64,000 bases of DNA from contig NZ_RCDI01000004.1 of NCBI RefSeq assembly GCF_003675875.1, positions 186,001 through 250,000 of the forward strand, read 5' to 3'. Every line of letters starts with the position of its first letter. The first letter of the stretch is position 1. The position numbers and the translations under genes are program-made. Below the pieces are notes generated by a model. That model saw nothing but the letters and a program-made list of their open reading frames with translations. It did not search any database and was not told where the DNA came from. Below are positions 26,488 to 35,202 of the stretch, one piece after another. The stretch is from Halostella limicola. Lineage in GTDB: Archaea; Halobacteriota; Halobacteria; Halobacteriales; Natronoarchaeaceae.

Positions 26488-26922
26488 ATGCCCCGCGCAC
26501 TCATCGGTACGACAGTCCTCTTTGCAGCCACATATCAGCGGGATAGTTCGCACGATGCCGCGCTCCCAGTGCTTCGGGGAATCGACGATGGAACACTTCC
26601 GGAGGCAGTCGTCCTCGACTACGTTCTCGCAGAAACGCTCAACGGCCTCACGACCCACGCCGGCCATGATGCAGCCGTCGATCTCCTCGATCGCATCGAA
26701 GAAAACGCCCGCTTCCACATCGACTCACTCAACACCGACGCCCTCGCAACAGGGAAAGCCCTTTTCCGTCAACACGAATCCCTCTCCTTCGTCGATGCCT
26801 GCATTGTCGCGTATATGCAAACCGAGGGACTCGGCTATCTGTATGCGTTCGATGATGACTTCGACGCGGCCAAGGATGTCTACCGGCTCGACACAGCAAC
26901 GAATCCCTACAACCCAAACTAA
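26488..26922 (+). CDS. vapC: PIN-domain toxin (VapC) with a substituted catalytic residue
   Basis: 144 residues. The PIN core is clear: strand 1 PRALIGTTVLFAA, the conserved Glu in VLDYVLAETLNGL, SLSFVDACIVAYMQ, and YAFDDDFDAAKDVYRLD. VapC toxins begin with an Asp in this first strand (xxxDTSVL); here the residue is Gly (codon GGT, one base from GAT). That Asp is one of the Mg-coordinating carboxylates, so nuclease activity should be weak or lost. The remaining acidic residues are in place. It follows vapB with zero spacing. Confidence 0.9.
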   Translation: MPRALIGTTVLFAATYQRDSSHDAALPVLRGIDDGTLPEAVVLDYVLAETLNGLTTHAGHDAAVDLLDRIEENARFHIDSLNTDALATGKALFRQHESLSFVDACIVAYMQTEGLGYLYAFDDDFDAAKDVYRLDTATNPYNPN

Positions 26923-27110
26923 CGCCCACAGCGGATACGTTTAGTGTCGAAGTTCGGTCTCAGAATAACCCCACCTCGTAGTTTCCGGGTCGCTGTGAAC
27001 TCCGTCAGCTCCACCTCTCGTGCTGCTTCACGGATGCGCTCGTCGACGACAATCTCGGCGGTAATGGCGAGCAGATCGCCGACTATGAGTTTAATGGGGA
27101 GTTTCAAACA

Positions 27111-27391
27111 ATGCATCCTTCAGCTCCCGATGGGCTCGAAGTTGCAGGCTCAGAATTGCAGGTTGGCGAAAACGAGGCTGTTGTCAGAGGGAAGTAGAGA
27201 ATACGTGATGACGCCGTCGATTATGTAGAGGCAATCGGCAGATCTATGATGGGAACGGCGTTGTCCTTGACGATGCATAGACAAATGTACCGGATCTCCC
27301 AGCTGGTGAGACTTGGTCATTCGAAGTCTCGTGGCGAGGCCGTGACCGTATTAGCGAAGCAGCAGATCACACGACGATCATCAGAGAATAA
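27111..27391 (+). pseudogene. FxLYD-domain protein relic
   Basis: The first frame reads DGLEVAGSELQVGENEAVVR then stops. A neighbouring frame gives EVENT, then (after two stops) IYDGNGVVLDDA, a stop, and TNVPDLPAGETWSFEVSWRG, ending IREs stop at 27391. Reassembled this is the FxLYD pattern common in haloarchaeal surface proteins: VxGxVxNTS..VDYV.V...YDxDGxxL....TNVxDLxAGETWxFEV. At least one frameshift and several nonsense codons show it is long dead. No lipobox remains upstream. Confidence 0.6.
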
Positions 27392-27625
27392 AGAATAATC
27401 ACCAGTTCACCTGTCGTGACTGACTGGCTATGGAACGCCGTTCCGCGGAGAGTGCCTCTGAGGATGTGTGTTCACCAAACCTGAAAGGTGCTAGTAGTAC
27501 ACCTCCTGCGATCCAGTAGATGAGTCTCGCGCTTCTCCCGAGCAGACCGTTTCCGGACGCTTGGGACGAGAGACAACTTCAGTACGGAGAGCAAAGCGGG
27601 GAACCGAAAGCAACTGAGCGAGGAC

Positions 27626-28270
27626 TCACTCTTTGGCGGTTAGTTGCTGGGAGAGAACATTCCGTTCGGCCCGCTGGAGATGTTCCGAAACCGTTCCTCC
27701 ATCGATGCCCAGGGCGGATGCGACATCATCGATCGTCGCCTCGCGTGGCACGGCATAGAACCCTAGCTCGTAGGCCGTCTGCAACACCTCCAGTTGTCGG
27801 TCTGTCAGTGCTTCTAACGTCTGTTCGCCGCCCTCGTAATCGCCGAGTCGGTGGAGTTCCGGCACGACACCCGCCTCCTCAAAGTTCCGGAGGACGTTCC
27901 GAATAGTCTCCTGAGACCCCACCAGCGAGAGCAACAACCCGCGGTCAACAACGGTTGGATCACACATCCCGATGAGGTCCGCGTGGTCGATGGCGGCCTC
28001 CTCGGGCAGTTCGAGTGCTTCCACTTCGATGACGTACACGTACGAGCCCTCCCCGGCGCTGACCAATTCCCAGTCGTTGACACAGTCAAACTCGTCGAGT
28101 TGCGTCTCGTCTAGTCGCGTCTCGACCTCGATCTGGGGCACGCTCTGCGTCCCCTCGTCCTCCAGTAACTCGACCGACTTCAGCCCCGCTTCCCGACACA
28201 GTGAGACAAGGCCACCGTACCCGATAGCCGCTAACTCGTCGTCAGAGAGGTTGATGATGGCCTCACGCAT
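27626..28270 (-). CDS. Bat-type transcriptional regulator (HTH_10)
   Basis: 214 residues from MREAIINLSDDELAAIGYGG. The N-terminal half is a sensor-like alpha/beta region with GDYEGGEQTLEALTDRQLEV leading into the HTH_10 domain (LQTAYELGFYAVPREATIDD, VASALGIDGGTVSEHLQRAE). An upstream ATG (28345) would add 25 atypical residues. GTATTGTG lies 5 bp upstream of the chosen ATG (28275-28282), similar to the rhodanese gene. It faces the FAD-dependent gene about 350 bp away, its likely target. Confidence 0.92.
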   Translation of the reverse strand: MREAIINLSDDELAAIGYGGLVSLCREAGLKSVELLEDEGTQSVPQIEVETRLDETQLDEFDCVNDWELVSAGEGSYVYVIEVEALELPEEAAIDHADLIGMCDPTVVDRGLLLSLVGSQETIRNVLRNFEEAGVVPELHRLGDYEGGEQTLEALTDRQLEVLQTAYELGFYAVPREATIDDVASALGIDGGTVSEHLQRAERNVLSQQLTAKE

Positions 28271-28618
28271 ACCGCACAATACGGCCGCCTCCAGTAAAAA
28301 CCGTGTCCAAAACCGGACGGACATGCCCATCGCCCATAGCCTCACAGTGCCCTCCTAATAAATGCCCCCTAGATGCTAGGCGGAATCTCCTGGCACTCCC
28401 GGTGAATTGTACGAAGTGAGGCAAACCCATGTGCCAATGTACCTGTCCGCAAACGGCGGCGAGCCACGAAGAACAATCGACCAGTGGATGCCAGTGCAAC
28501 CAATCCAAATCGAGCAAAAGTACGACGAACTCGACCTGTCGCTGCCAGTGTTGTCAATGATGAATCCAGTGACGACCAACCGACTTCGGTCAGCCCAGAC
28601 GCTGAACCGGGGGGCAGC

Positions 28619-30019
28619 ATGACGCTGGCAACGGTCGATCGATATGATTCGGCTGGAACGCCGTCCATTGAGGGCCGCGCAGTTGTCGTCGGCGGGAGCA
28701 TCGCAGGACTCTGTGCCGCAAGAGTGCTCGCTGACGTGTTCAAGGAGGTCGTCGTGCTCGAACGGGATGCGCTACCAGATGAGCCGGTCGCTCGTACAGG
28801 CGCACCTCAGACCAGCCATCCTCACGCGCTGCTTGAAGCCGGCCGCGCAACCATGGAGGACCTATTCTCCGGATTCGGCGAGGAAATCCTCGCGGCGGGC
28901 GGTCTGTTGATCGACTCTGGCTCCGACATGGCATACTACGACCAGGGCGGATACGTCGCCGACACTACGGCACGACTCCCGACGTACTGTGCGAGTCGTG
29001 CGCTCTTCGAGTACGTCGTCCGCAAGCAGGTCCAAGCCCTAGACGGTGTCCGCATCAAGGACGACACTCACATGACAGGGTATCTCACGGACGAGGAAGC
29101 AACGGCAGTCACCGGTGTTGCGTTCCGCAACACCGACGGCGCCGAACGACAGCTGCCCGCTGCTCTCACCGTTGATGCGACCGGACGGACGAGCAGGACC
29201 CCCCAGTGGCTCAGCGACCACGGGTACGAGGCTCCACCAGTCGATGAAGTGCACGTGGACGTGACCTACAGCACGATTCGCATCGAACGGCCGCCCGACG
29301 ATCGCCGCGTATTCTTCGTGCCGCCGTCGTCGCCTCGGACGAGGGGGAGTGCAATCATTCCCATTGAGGACGATCAGTGGGAAGTCATCATCCAAGGCGT
29401 TCACGGCGATACCGCACCAACCGAACCGGGGTCCTTCACGAAATTCGTGGACAGTCTTCCAGTCGCAGAGCCTGGTCAACTGGTGACAGAGCAATCGTGG
29501 CGGAGCGATACGATCGATCACTATCCGTATCCGTCGAGTCGCCGGCATCGGTACGAGACCCTCGATCGGTTTCCAGAGGGGTTAGTGGTGACTGGGGACG
29601 CGATTGCGAGCTTCAATCCCATCTACGGACAGGGGATGTCAGTAGCAGCGCTGGATGCGGTAGAACTTCACCACGCCCTCAAACCCGGGATTGACGGTGT
29701 CGCTAGCCGGTTTTTCGACCGCGCGGCGACTGTCGTCGATGCAGTGTGGCGGATGGCTGTCGGCGCCGACTTCGGATTCCCGCAGACAACAGGCCCCAAG
29801 CCGAGGGGCGCCGATTTGTCGAACTGGTACTTCGAGCGGTTGCTTCGGCGATCCCACACTGATCCGACCCTGAGTGAGGCGTTCATGCGGGTGATGCGGC
29901 TTGAGCAACCGCCGGCCACACTACTGAAGCCGGGTATTGCACGGCGAGTGCTCCAGCCTACGCCAGGGACGTCCGAGTTGATGCCCCGTCTCAAGACGCT
30001 GGCAGGACGAGGGATATAG
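28619..30019 (+). CDS. FAD-dependent monooxygenase/geranylgeranyl-reductase-like protein
   Basis: 466 residues from MTLATVDRYDSAGTPSIEGR. RAVVVGGSIAGLCAARVLAD is the Rossmann FAD-binding motif; LTVDATGRTSRTPQWLSDHG and VVTGDAIASFNPIYGQGMSV (GD motif) complete the group A flavin hydroxylase signature. The substrate region contains DVTYSTIRIERPPDDRRVFF. This family includes 2-polyprenyl-type hydroxylases and tryptophan-halogenase-like enzymes; the substrate is not evident. The frame is open 45 codons upstream but that region reads as noncoding. Confidence 0.88.
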   Translation: MTLATVDRYDSAGTPSIEGRAVVVGGSIAGLCAARVLADVFKEVVVLERDALPDEPVARTGAPQTSHPHALLEAGRATMEDLFSGFGEEILAAGGLLIDSGSDMAYYDQGGYVADTTARLPTYCASRALFEYVVRKQVQALDGVRIKDDTHMTGYLTDEEATAVTGVAFRNTDGAERQLPAALTVDATGRTSRTPQWLSDHGYEAPPVDEVHVDVTYSTIRIERPPDDRRVFFVPPSSPRTRGSAIIPIEDDQWEVIIQGVHGDTAPTEPGSFTKFVDSLPVAEPGQLVTEQSWRSDTIDHYPYPSSRRHRYETLDRFPEGLVVTGDAIASFNPIYGQGMSVAALDAVELHHALKPGIDGVASRFFDRAATVVDAVWRMAVGADFGFPQTTGPKPRGADLSNWYFERLLRRSHTDPTLSEAFMRVMRLEQPPATLLKPGIARRVLQPTPGTSELMPRLKTLAGRGI

Positions 30020-30125
30020 TTCTGTGAGGGCAACCGTCAACCGCAGGTGGTCGCTCTCGTCTCCACTGATGTAGATTACGTCAACCCCGACGCCCGCTTC
30101 TACGAGGGCGTGCTCGTCGCAACCC

Positions 30126-30151
30126 TCGCCCGAGCAGTGGATCGTCTCGCC
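30126..30151. repeat. short degenerate repeat, copy 1 (partner 33905-33920 region)
   Basis: CGCCCGAGCAGTGGATCGTC plus TCGCC here resembles 33895-33930. On the minus strand both encode a phrase of the form V-x-V-(G/D)-E-T-I-H-C-(S/T)-G-E-G-(C/Y)-D-E. No complete gene surrounds either copy, so both look like relics of one small protein family, possibly with a Cys motif. The stretch 30020-30224 otherwise holds only this scrap. Confidence 0.4.
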
Positions 30152-30224
30152 AACCTCGACACGTATTTCCTTGAGAGCAGCCTCTTAGTCGTCAGCGAAC
30201 TGGTTTTTAAGGGGCTGCTGAGTA

Positions 30225-30623
30225 CTACGCCGTTCGTTCGACGACTTCACCAAAAGCAACGTTATCTCGGACGTGGGAGATCTCAATAGAAACACGTTCG
30301 CCTAGTTCCGTCTCAGGGACGATGACAACATAGCCACGTTCAATGCGAGCGATCCCGTCTCCTTGGTCCCCAATATCTTCGATCTTGACTGTCCGTTGGT
30401 CCCCTTCTTCAACGGGTGGATCTTGAGTTTGCTGCTCTTGGACTACGTCTTCGATATTTGTTCCTTCCGCATCTGCTTGCCCTAATAGAGCTATCCGGTA
30501 GACTCCATTTGACTGAATAGTACCGAGAGAAATCTCTCGCTTCGGGATTTCGATGTGATAAGAATCACCCTTTTCTTTTACAGTAGCGCTGAACAGGGTC
30601 AGCAAGCTATCAGAGATATCCAT
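30225..30623 (-). CDS. TRAM-domain protein
   Basis: 132 residues. The C-terminal 60 residues (RTVKIEDIGDQGDGIARIER, GYVVIVPETELGERVSIEIS, FGEVVERTA) form a TRAM OB-fold, which binds tRNA or rRNA; small TRAM proteins in archaea act as RNA chaperones, including cold-shock roles. The N-terminal half (YHIEIPKREISLGTIQSNGV) is beta-rich and not assigned. It is not adjacent to a tRNA-modification gene here, so it works as an independent RNA-binding protein. Confidence 0.9.
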   Translation of the reverse strand: MDISDSLLTLFSATVKEKGDSYHIEIPKREISLGTIQSNGVYRIALLGQADAEGTNIEDVVQEQQTQDPPVEEGDQRTVKIEDIGDQGDGIARIERGYVVIVPETELGERVSIEISHVRDNVAFGEVVERTA

Positions 30624-30822
30624 TTCTATATCTCACTTTCAATAAGATGCCTGTTAGAATATATCTTTTACAAAAACTCCATCCAAGTATAGTTTGAATC
30701 AAATATTTGATGCCCGGAATGGAGGATGGAGCTTCCAGTGCTATCCCAGTAATACGGTCTCAGGTGATTTATTTTAGCACAAGGCAATCAGGACACGTCA
30801 AAGAAGGAATTCGGCGTGTATC

Positions 30823-31155
30823 TCAAAGTTCGTCACACTCCCCAGTTAGGGGCTGTGCCTGAACCTTACCGGATGCAATGACAGTCACTCGGTATCCAGC
30901 ATACGTGAATATCACTTCTGTGTCAGCGGCTTGTGCTTTCTCTGATGTAAGAAGTTCGTTGAAGCTATCTGGAGGAATACACTCACTAATTTGAGGCAAT
31001 TCATAGATGGATATATCAGAAACCGCCGCGATGAATTTAACGATGAGAGTAGTTGGGCGTGACACTGAGTCAGGATTATAAGATATCGAATGTGATTCTG
31101 CAGTAGAATCATATTCTATATCTCTTTTATCCAGTTGATTACTTGGGTTCGCCAT
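30823..31155 (-). CDS. HalOD1 output domain protein
   Basis: 110 residues. RPTTLIVKFIAAVSDISIYE, LPQISECIPPDSFNELLTSE and VIFTYAGYRVTVIASGKVQA follow the HalOD1 output-domain pattern (about 75 residues) found as single domains or after sensors in haloarchaea. The gene is lower in GC than its neighbours. HalOD1 is presumed to be a signalling output module; its target is unknown. It faces the DUF7344 gene divergently across 94 bp. Confidence 0.85.
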   Translation of the reverse strand: MANPSNQLDKRDIEYDSTAESHSISYNPDSVSRPTTLIVKFIAAVSDISIYELPQISECIPPDSFNELLTSEKAQAADTEVIFTYAGYRVTVIASGKVQAQPLTGECDEL

Positions 31156-31249
31156 TGGTTACCATCCTATTTCAGGGGCTTTCGGCCACTAATAACCCGA
31201 CATTGTAGGCCCTACACTTTAGGTTCTGTGTGTTGTGTTATTAACACTC

Positions 31250-31684
31250 ATGGACTCCTCCGGTACAGGCAGAATCCACCCTTCGGTCCATCCAAAAGAG
31301 GACATTAGAAAGGGATATATTATCTCTGATGGCGGTGGAGGGCCTCTGGAACGAGTTCTTATAGGACTAAGAAAACCCCGTCGACGATATCTTCTCTACT
31401 ATCTCCAAGTGCAACAACATGCTCATATTGCCGAAGCAGCACAGTATATTGGTGCATGTGAGTGGGAATGCGAATTAGAAGAGGTACCAGCGGAGGCACA
31501 CGAAGATATCAAGATCGATCTCTTCCATGTCCATCTTCCCTACCTTGCCGACCTGGATTTCGTTGAGTATGACCCTCGCAATGGGGATATCCGATTTTGT
31601 GACCCGCCAGACAAGTTGGTCGAGTTTCTTGAGTTAGCAGCAGAGACAGAAGATATAAACCTGCCAGACCTGGAGACAGACTAA
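31250..31684 (+). CDS. DUF7344-type winged-helix protein
   Basis: 144 residues from MDSSGTGRIHPSVHPKEDIR (a TTG-initiated extension of five residues is possible). LRKPRRRYLLYYLQVQQHAH IAEAAQYIG and DLFHVHLPYLADLDFVEYDP RNGDIRF match the DUF7344 winged-helix domain, found singly or with HalX in haloarchaea. AT-rich relative to neighbours. It is divergent from the HalOD1 gene, and the two may be one regulatory unit. Confidence 0.8.
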   Translation: MDSSGTGRIHPSVHPKEDIRKGYIISDGGGGPLERVLIGLRKPRRRYLLYYLQVQQHAHIAEAAQYIGACEWECELEEVPAEAHEDIKIDLFHVHLPYLADLDFVEYDPRNGDIRFCDPPDKLVEFLELAAETEDINLPDLETD

Positions 31685-31847
31685 TTCGTTGGAGAAATTC
31701 TCTGTCAGTACCGTCTTTTACTGGAGACCGTCTAAAATAGGGCCTTAGTGGTTGACATACTCACATATCGTGCACTCAGTAGGGGACGGCGATGCTCATC
31801 TGGAAGAGCTGCGACGACTGCGTTCAGAAGCACCTCGGGAAGCAGTT

Positions 31848-32160
31848 GACACCTTGTTCGAAATACGGAGCCCGTTGCTCCCCCAAGGAGATCCCCCGTC
31901 AGGCTATCGGTGTCTCGACCGGAGAGACACCAGAGTATCACGGTCACCGTCCTGGTCGCATCGTCCTCGCTGTCCGCACCCAAACACGTAGTAGCAGACG
32001 ACCGCGTGACGGAGCACTTGGTCCCTACCGCCTTCCTCCTTCCAACCCGAACGCGTGGGCCACTGGCGAGACGTCTATGTCCACTCTCGTCACTGCTCCA
32101 GATTTGCTGCCGACCCATCGAGACGATGCACTCGGCCTCGACAAGCGCGATCTCCCCGCC
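31848..32160. repeat. direct repeat copy A (about 310 bp)
   Basis: This stretch matches 37840-38150 in the same orientation, with substitutions at roughly one base in eight and small indels. Identical runs include the blocks around GAGTATCACGGTCACCG and TCACTGCTCCAGATTTGCTG. The minus frame of both copies is open (EAECIVSMGRQQIWSSDESG here), but the encoded sequence does not resemble a known protein. It could be an old mobile element or a duplicated gene 5' end. Confidence 0.7.
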
Positions 32161-32311
32161 GACGCGACTCAGGCGGTCTTCAGTGTCGACGTGCTTCGAC
32201 ACCAGTACGGCATCGTCATACCAGCGACGTTCATCTAGAAAATCTGAAAGATAGGGCCGGTTACGAGTTTGACCCGACGGTACAGAGCCACTCTACGGTA
32301 GAGACTCCCGG

Positions 32312-33733
32312 TCAGACGTCCTCTGGATCAATGTTGACGTTCTGCTGGAAAAGATTCTCGGGATCATATTCGGCCTTCACCTCGGCGAGACGGTCATAAG
32401 TGTCGGCGTAGACCTGTTCCGTCCAGTCCTCCCAGTTGCGTTCCTCGACGCCGGTAAAGCCTGCATAGGCACCCACAGCACCGTTACGGCGGAGTTTTCG
32501 TTCAGTCTCGGCAGCCCAGTCAAGGGTGCGCTGGTTCTGGAACTCTTCCCAGTTGCCTTCAATGGTAATCATGTACTGCTTGTCGTCCCAAGCGTAGGCG
32601 GCGTCGGGACTATCGCCAATGTTGCCGCCAAGTGGCCAGACGGCGATAGCAGCCATCGAGGTCGGGGCCGCCTCGGTCTTCTCGACAATGAGATCCTGAA
32701 TGTCGTCACTGAGTTCGTCCACGTAGACGGAGCGATGAGTGTACTTACGGCCCCACGGGTACATCTGAGTGCCAAGATCGTGAAGTGCCTCGTAGGGCAT
32801 CACGTCGCTCATGTCGATCAGGGGCTCGCCGATTTCCCTGAGGGGTGCAATGACCTCTTCGCCTATCTCATGATCGCCTGCGTAGCAGCCAAGAATGCCG
32901 ACAGCATCGGTGCCCGCAATCTTGTCCGGAATTGGTGGGAGGTTTGGGACGTGGCCGCTGAGAAGAATAGTGGTCAGTTCTTCAGGGGCGTCGCTCATGA
33001 CCTGCCGGAAAGACTCCATCGCCTCAGTAATCATCTCATAGGGGTAGAAAATCCCGAGCGCCTGCACCATCGGACCGACATCGTACAGTTCAAACTCGAA
33101 GTTAGTGACGACACCGAAGTTGCCGCCACCGCCACGGACGGCCCAGAAGAGATCTTCGTTCTGTTCGGGAGAGGCTGTCCGTATCTCGCCGTCCCGCGTG
33201 ACGATCTCGACACTGCGGAGCGCGTCGATGCCGAGTCCGTGCTTGCGTCGAATCCAACCGATGCCACCACCGAGCGTGGAGCCGGGAACTCCAACATCGC
33301 CTGCGCTACCCGTCGGACATGCAAGTCCGTGCTCTTGCGTCTCGGCGAGGACGTCCTCGACTCGGGTACCAGGTTCGATGTGGGCGACTTTCGCCCCAGG
33401 ATCGACCTCTACGTCGTCCATCTTCGAGAGGTCGACGACGAGACCTTGATTGACAATGGCGCTGCCAGTCTGATGATGGGCACCACCTTGGATCGCGAGT
33501 TTAAGCCCAGTCTTCTGCGCGAATTGGATGGCAGTAGCTACATCAGCCGCACTTTTGGTCCGAGCGACGACTGCGGGATATTTGTTGATGAGTCCGTTCC
33601 ACACGGTCCGCACCTCCTCGTATTCATCACTATCTGGAAGAACGAGATCGCCTTCGAGGCGCTCGGCAAATTCCTCGATATCCGATTCATCTAGGTCAGC
33701 GACCGTTCCCAGTGGATGCTTCTGTGCCGACAT
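32312..33733 (-). CDS. FAD-binding oxidase with BBE domain (berberine-bridge/GlcD type)
   Basis: 473 residues. N-terminal PAVVARTKSAADVATAIQFA, then LAIQGGAHHQTGSAIVNQGL, in which the His aligns with the residue that carries FAD covalently in this family, and PTGSAGDVGVPGSTLGGGIG WIRRKHGL for flavin binding. The C-terminal BBE motif is YDRLAEVKAEYDPENLFQQN. These enzymes oxidise sugars, alcohols or other small molecules with O2. The second Cys linkage of bicovalent flavin is not obvious, so monocovalent attachment is likely. It stands alone between repeat copy A and a relic. Confidence 0.93.
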   Translation of the reverse strand: MSAQKHPLGTVADLDESDIEEFAERLEGDLVLPDSDEYEEVRTVWNGLINKYPAVVARTKSAADVATAIQFAQKTGLKLAIQGGAHHQTGSAIVNQGLVVDLSKMDDVEVDPGAKVAHIEPGTRVEDVLAETQEHGLACPTGSAGDVGVPGSTLGGGIGWIRRKHGLGIDALRSVEIVTRDGEIRTASPEQNEDLFWAVRGGGGNFGVVTNFEFELYDVGPMVQALGIFYPYEMITEAMESFRQVMSDAPEELTTILLSGHVPNLPPIPDKIAGTDAVGILGCYAGDHEIGEEVIAPLREIGEPLIDMSDVMPYEALHDLGTQMYPWGRKYTHRSVYVDELSDDIQDLIVEKTEAAPTSMAAIAVWPLGGNIGDSPDAAYAWDDKQYMITIEGNWEEFQNQRTLDWAAETERKLRRNGAVGAYAGFTGVEERNWEDWTEQVYADTYDRLAEVKAEYDPENLFQQNVNIDPEDV

Positions 33734-33894
33734 CAGTGCAGATTAGTGTCAATATCCTCACCAGTAGTAAAACTATTGTTTAGGCAACACTTGTGGGGTA
33801 TTCCGCTACGCGTCGGAGTCTCTCCTTTAGAACAGGAGTCTTCTCGAGGAGCGACTGACCGTTCACCTCGTGGGTCAGTCCTCTCGTCATAGCC

Positions 33895-33930
33895 TTCGCC
33901 CGTGCAGTGGATCGTCTCGTCGACATCGAC
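33895..33930. repeat. short degenerate repeat, copy 2
   Basis: TTCGCCCGTGCAGTGGATCG and the following bases match 30126-30151. On the minus strand it reads DVDETIHCTGEGYDERT, against EVGETIHCSGEGCDEHA for copy 1. The surrounding interval 33734-34070 holds no intact gene. Confidence 0.4.
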
Positions 33931-34070
33931 GTGCGTCCGGTCGACTACGAACTAAGGGCTCACAGGAGCGTTTTCACGGCCGCGAAATCCGTTAGGCTAA
34001 GAAAGCGGAGATCGGCCCAGCCACGGCAGGCGTCGTATTACGGGATCCCGCCGGCCCCCAGAGAGTAGCG

Positions 34071-34445
34071 CTACTGACGTGCATGGATCGTGAGTCCGGC
34101 CAGAATACCCAGATTGACGACGACCCCAGCAGCGGCGACCGGCCAGTCAAGCACAGTTAGCCCGAGAGAAAGAAGCGTCGTCCCTACTAGCAGCGGCCGC
34201 CACTGCCGCCAGTCTGCGACAAGGCCGACGGCTGCTGCGACGAAGCCAACTGCGGCCACCGCCCAGAGGGCACCAAAAACGCTGATGCCGGTGGGGCCGA
34301 GGTCTAGTCGGCCCCCGAGTACCGTCGTCTTGTATGGTAGCTCCGGGAATCGGGCTAGCTGGAGGTATGCGGCCGTTCCCAGTAAATGCACGATGCCGTG
34401 AGCAGCCAGTACAAGCCCGATCACGTATCTGAGCGTAGATGCCAT
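34071..34445 (-). CDS. four-TM membrane protein of unknown function
   Basis: 124 residues with four TM helices (YVIGLVLAAHGIVHLLGTAA, ISVFGALWAVAAVGFVAAAV, LLVGTTLLSLGLTVLDWPVA, GVVVNLGILAGLTIHARQ). GIVHLLGTAAY with its His pair resembles small haloarchaeal membrane proteins near redox genes. It is divergent from the flavodoxin gene, 118 bp away, and could be co-regulated with it. Confidence 0.8.
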   Translation of the reverse strand: MASTLRYVIGLVLAAHGIVHLLGTAAYLQLARFPELPYKTTVLGGRLDLGPTGISVFGALWAVAAVGFVAAAVGLVADWRQWRPLLVGTTLLSLGLTVLDWPVAAAGVVVNLGILAGLTIHARQ

Positions 34446-34563
34446 ACGCCGACCATTCGAACTGCTACTCCCGAACGGATAGCTGTCGGTGGTGCGACGC
34501 CCGGATCCCGATTCGGTGTCGATTTATTGCCCCTCGGAACGTACGTCGTAGAGATATCCAACC

Positions 34564-35202
34564 ATGCTATCCTTCCTCGTGATCTACGGCACCGGCGAGG
34601 GACAGACCGCGAAGGTTGCCGACCGCATCGTCGCGGCGCTCAAAGCACGCGGACACGACGCCGTGGCGGTCGACGTTGACACCGACCGTGACATCGCCGT
34701 CACCGATTACGATGCGGTGGTGGTCGGCGCGTCGATCCACACCGGCAAGCATCAGCGCGAAATCCGGGAGTTTGTGCGTCGGCACCGTGAAACCCTCACG
34801 GCGGTGCCAACCGCGTTCTTCCAAGTGTCGCTGTCGTCTGCATCCGAAGAGGGCAGGGCCGCTGCCGCGGACTACGTCGAGACGTTCGTCGAAGACACCG
34901 GTTGGCATCCCGACCGGATCGGCCAGTTCGGCGGCGCCCTGCGCTACTCAGAGTATAGCTTCCTCAAGCGACTGCTGATGAAACAGATCGTAAAACGGAA
35001 TCCGCCCGACGCGACCGGACACGTCGAGCCGTCGGGCGACATCGAGTACACTGATTGGACAGAGGTCGAGGCGTTCGCCGCCGACGTCGCCGCGTTCGTC
35101 GAGGGGCGGCTCGGCGTCACACCCCCAGCGGGCGACGGGCCAAACGGGGGTGGTGGAGCGGCCACCGGCCTCGGTAAGTCGGACTCCGGCATCGACAGAT
35201 GA
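34564..35202 (+). CDS. flavodoxin-domain protein (HemG-like protoporphyrinogen/menaquinone oxidase family)
   Basis: 212 residues. LVIYGTGEGQTAKVADRIVA is the FMN phosphate-binding loop; DYDAVVVGASIHTGKHQREI, PTAFFQVSLSSASEEGRAAA and FGGALRYSEYSFLKRLLMKQ IVKR follow HemG/flavodoxin_5. The Gly-rich C-terminal tail is unique. ATGA overlap (35199-35202) couples it to the first of two paralogous 8-TM genes, suggesting an electron-transfer module between a cytoplasmic flavodoxin and a membrane partner. A close paralogue lies inverted at 37145-37777. Confidence 0.9.
   Translation: MLSFLVIYGTGEGQTAKVADRIVAALKARGHDAVAVDVDTDRDIAVTDYDAVVVGASIHTGKHQREIREFVRRHRETLTAVPTAFFQVSLSSASEEGRAAAADYVETFVEDTGWHPDRIGQFGGALRYSEYSFLKRLLMKQIVKRNPPDATGHVEPSGDIEYTDWTEVEAFAADVAAFVEGRLGVTPPAGDGPNGGGGAATGLGKSDSGIDR

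Noticed and set aside
28369-28618. Minus-strand ORF between the Bat-like regulator and FAD gene
   Set aside because: Most of it is antisense to the FAD gene, and the remaining part has no start or family.
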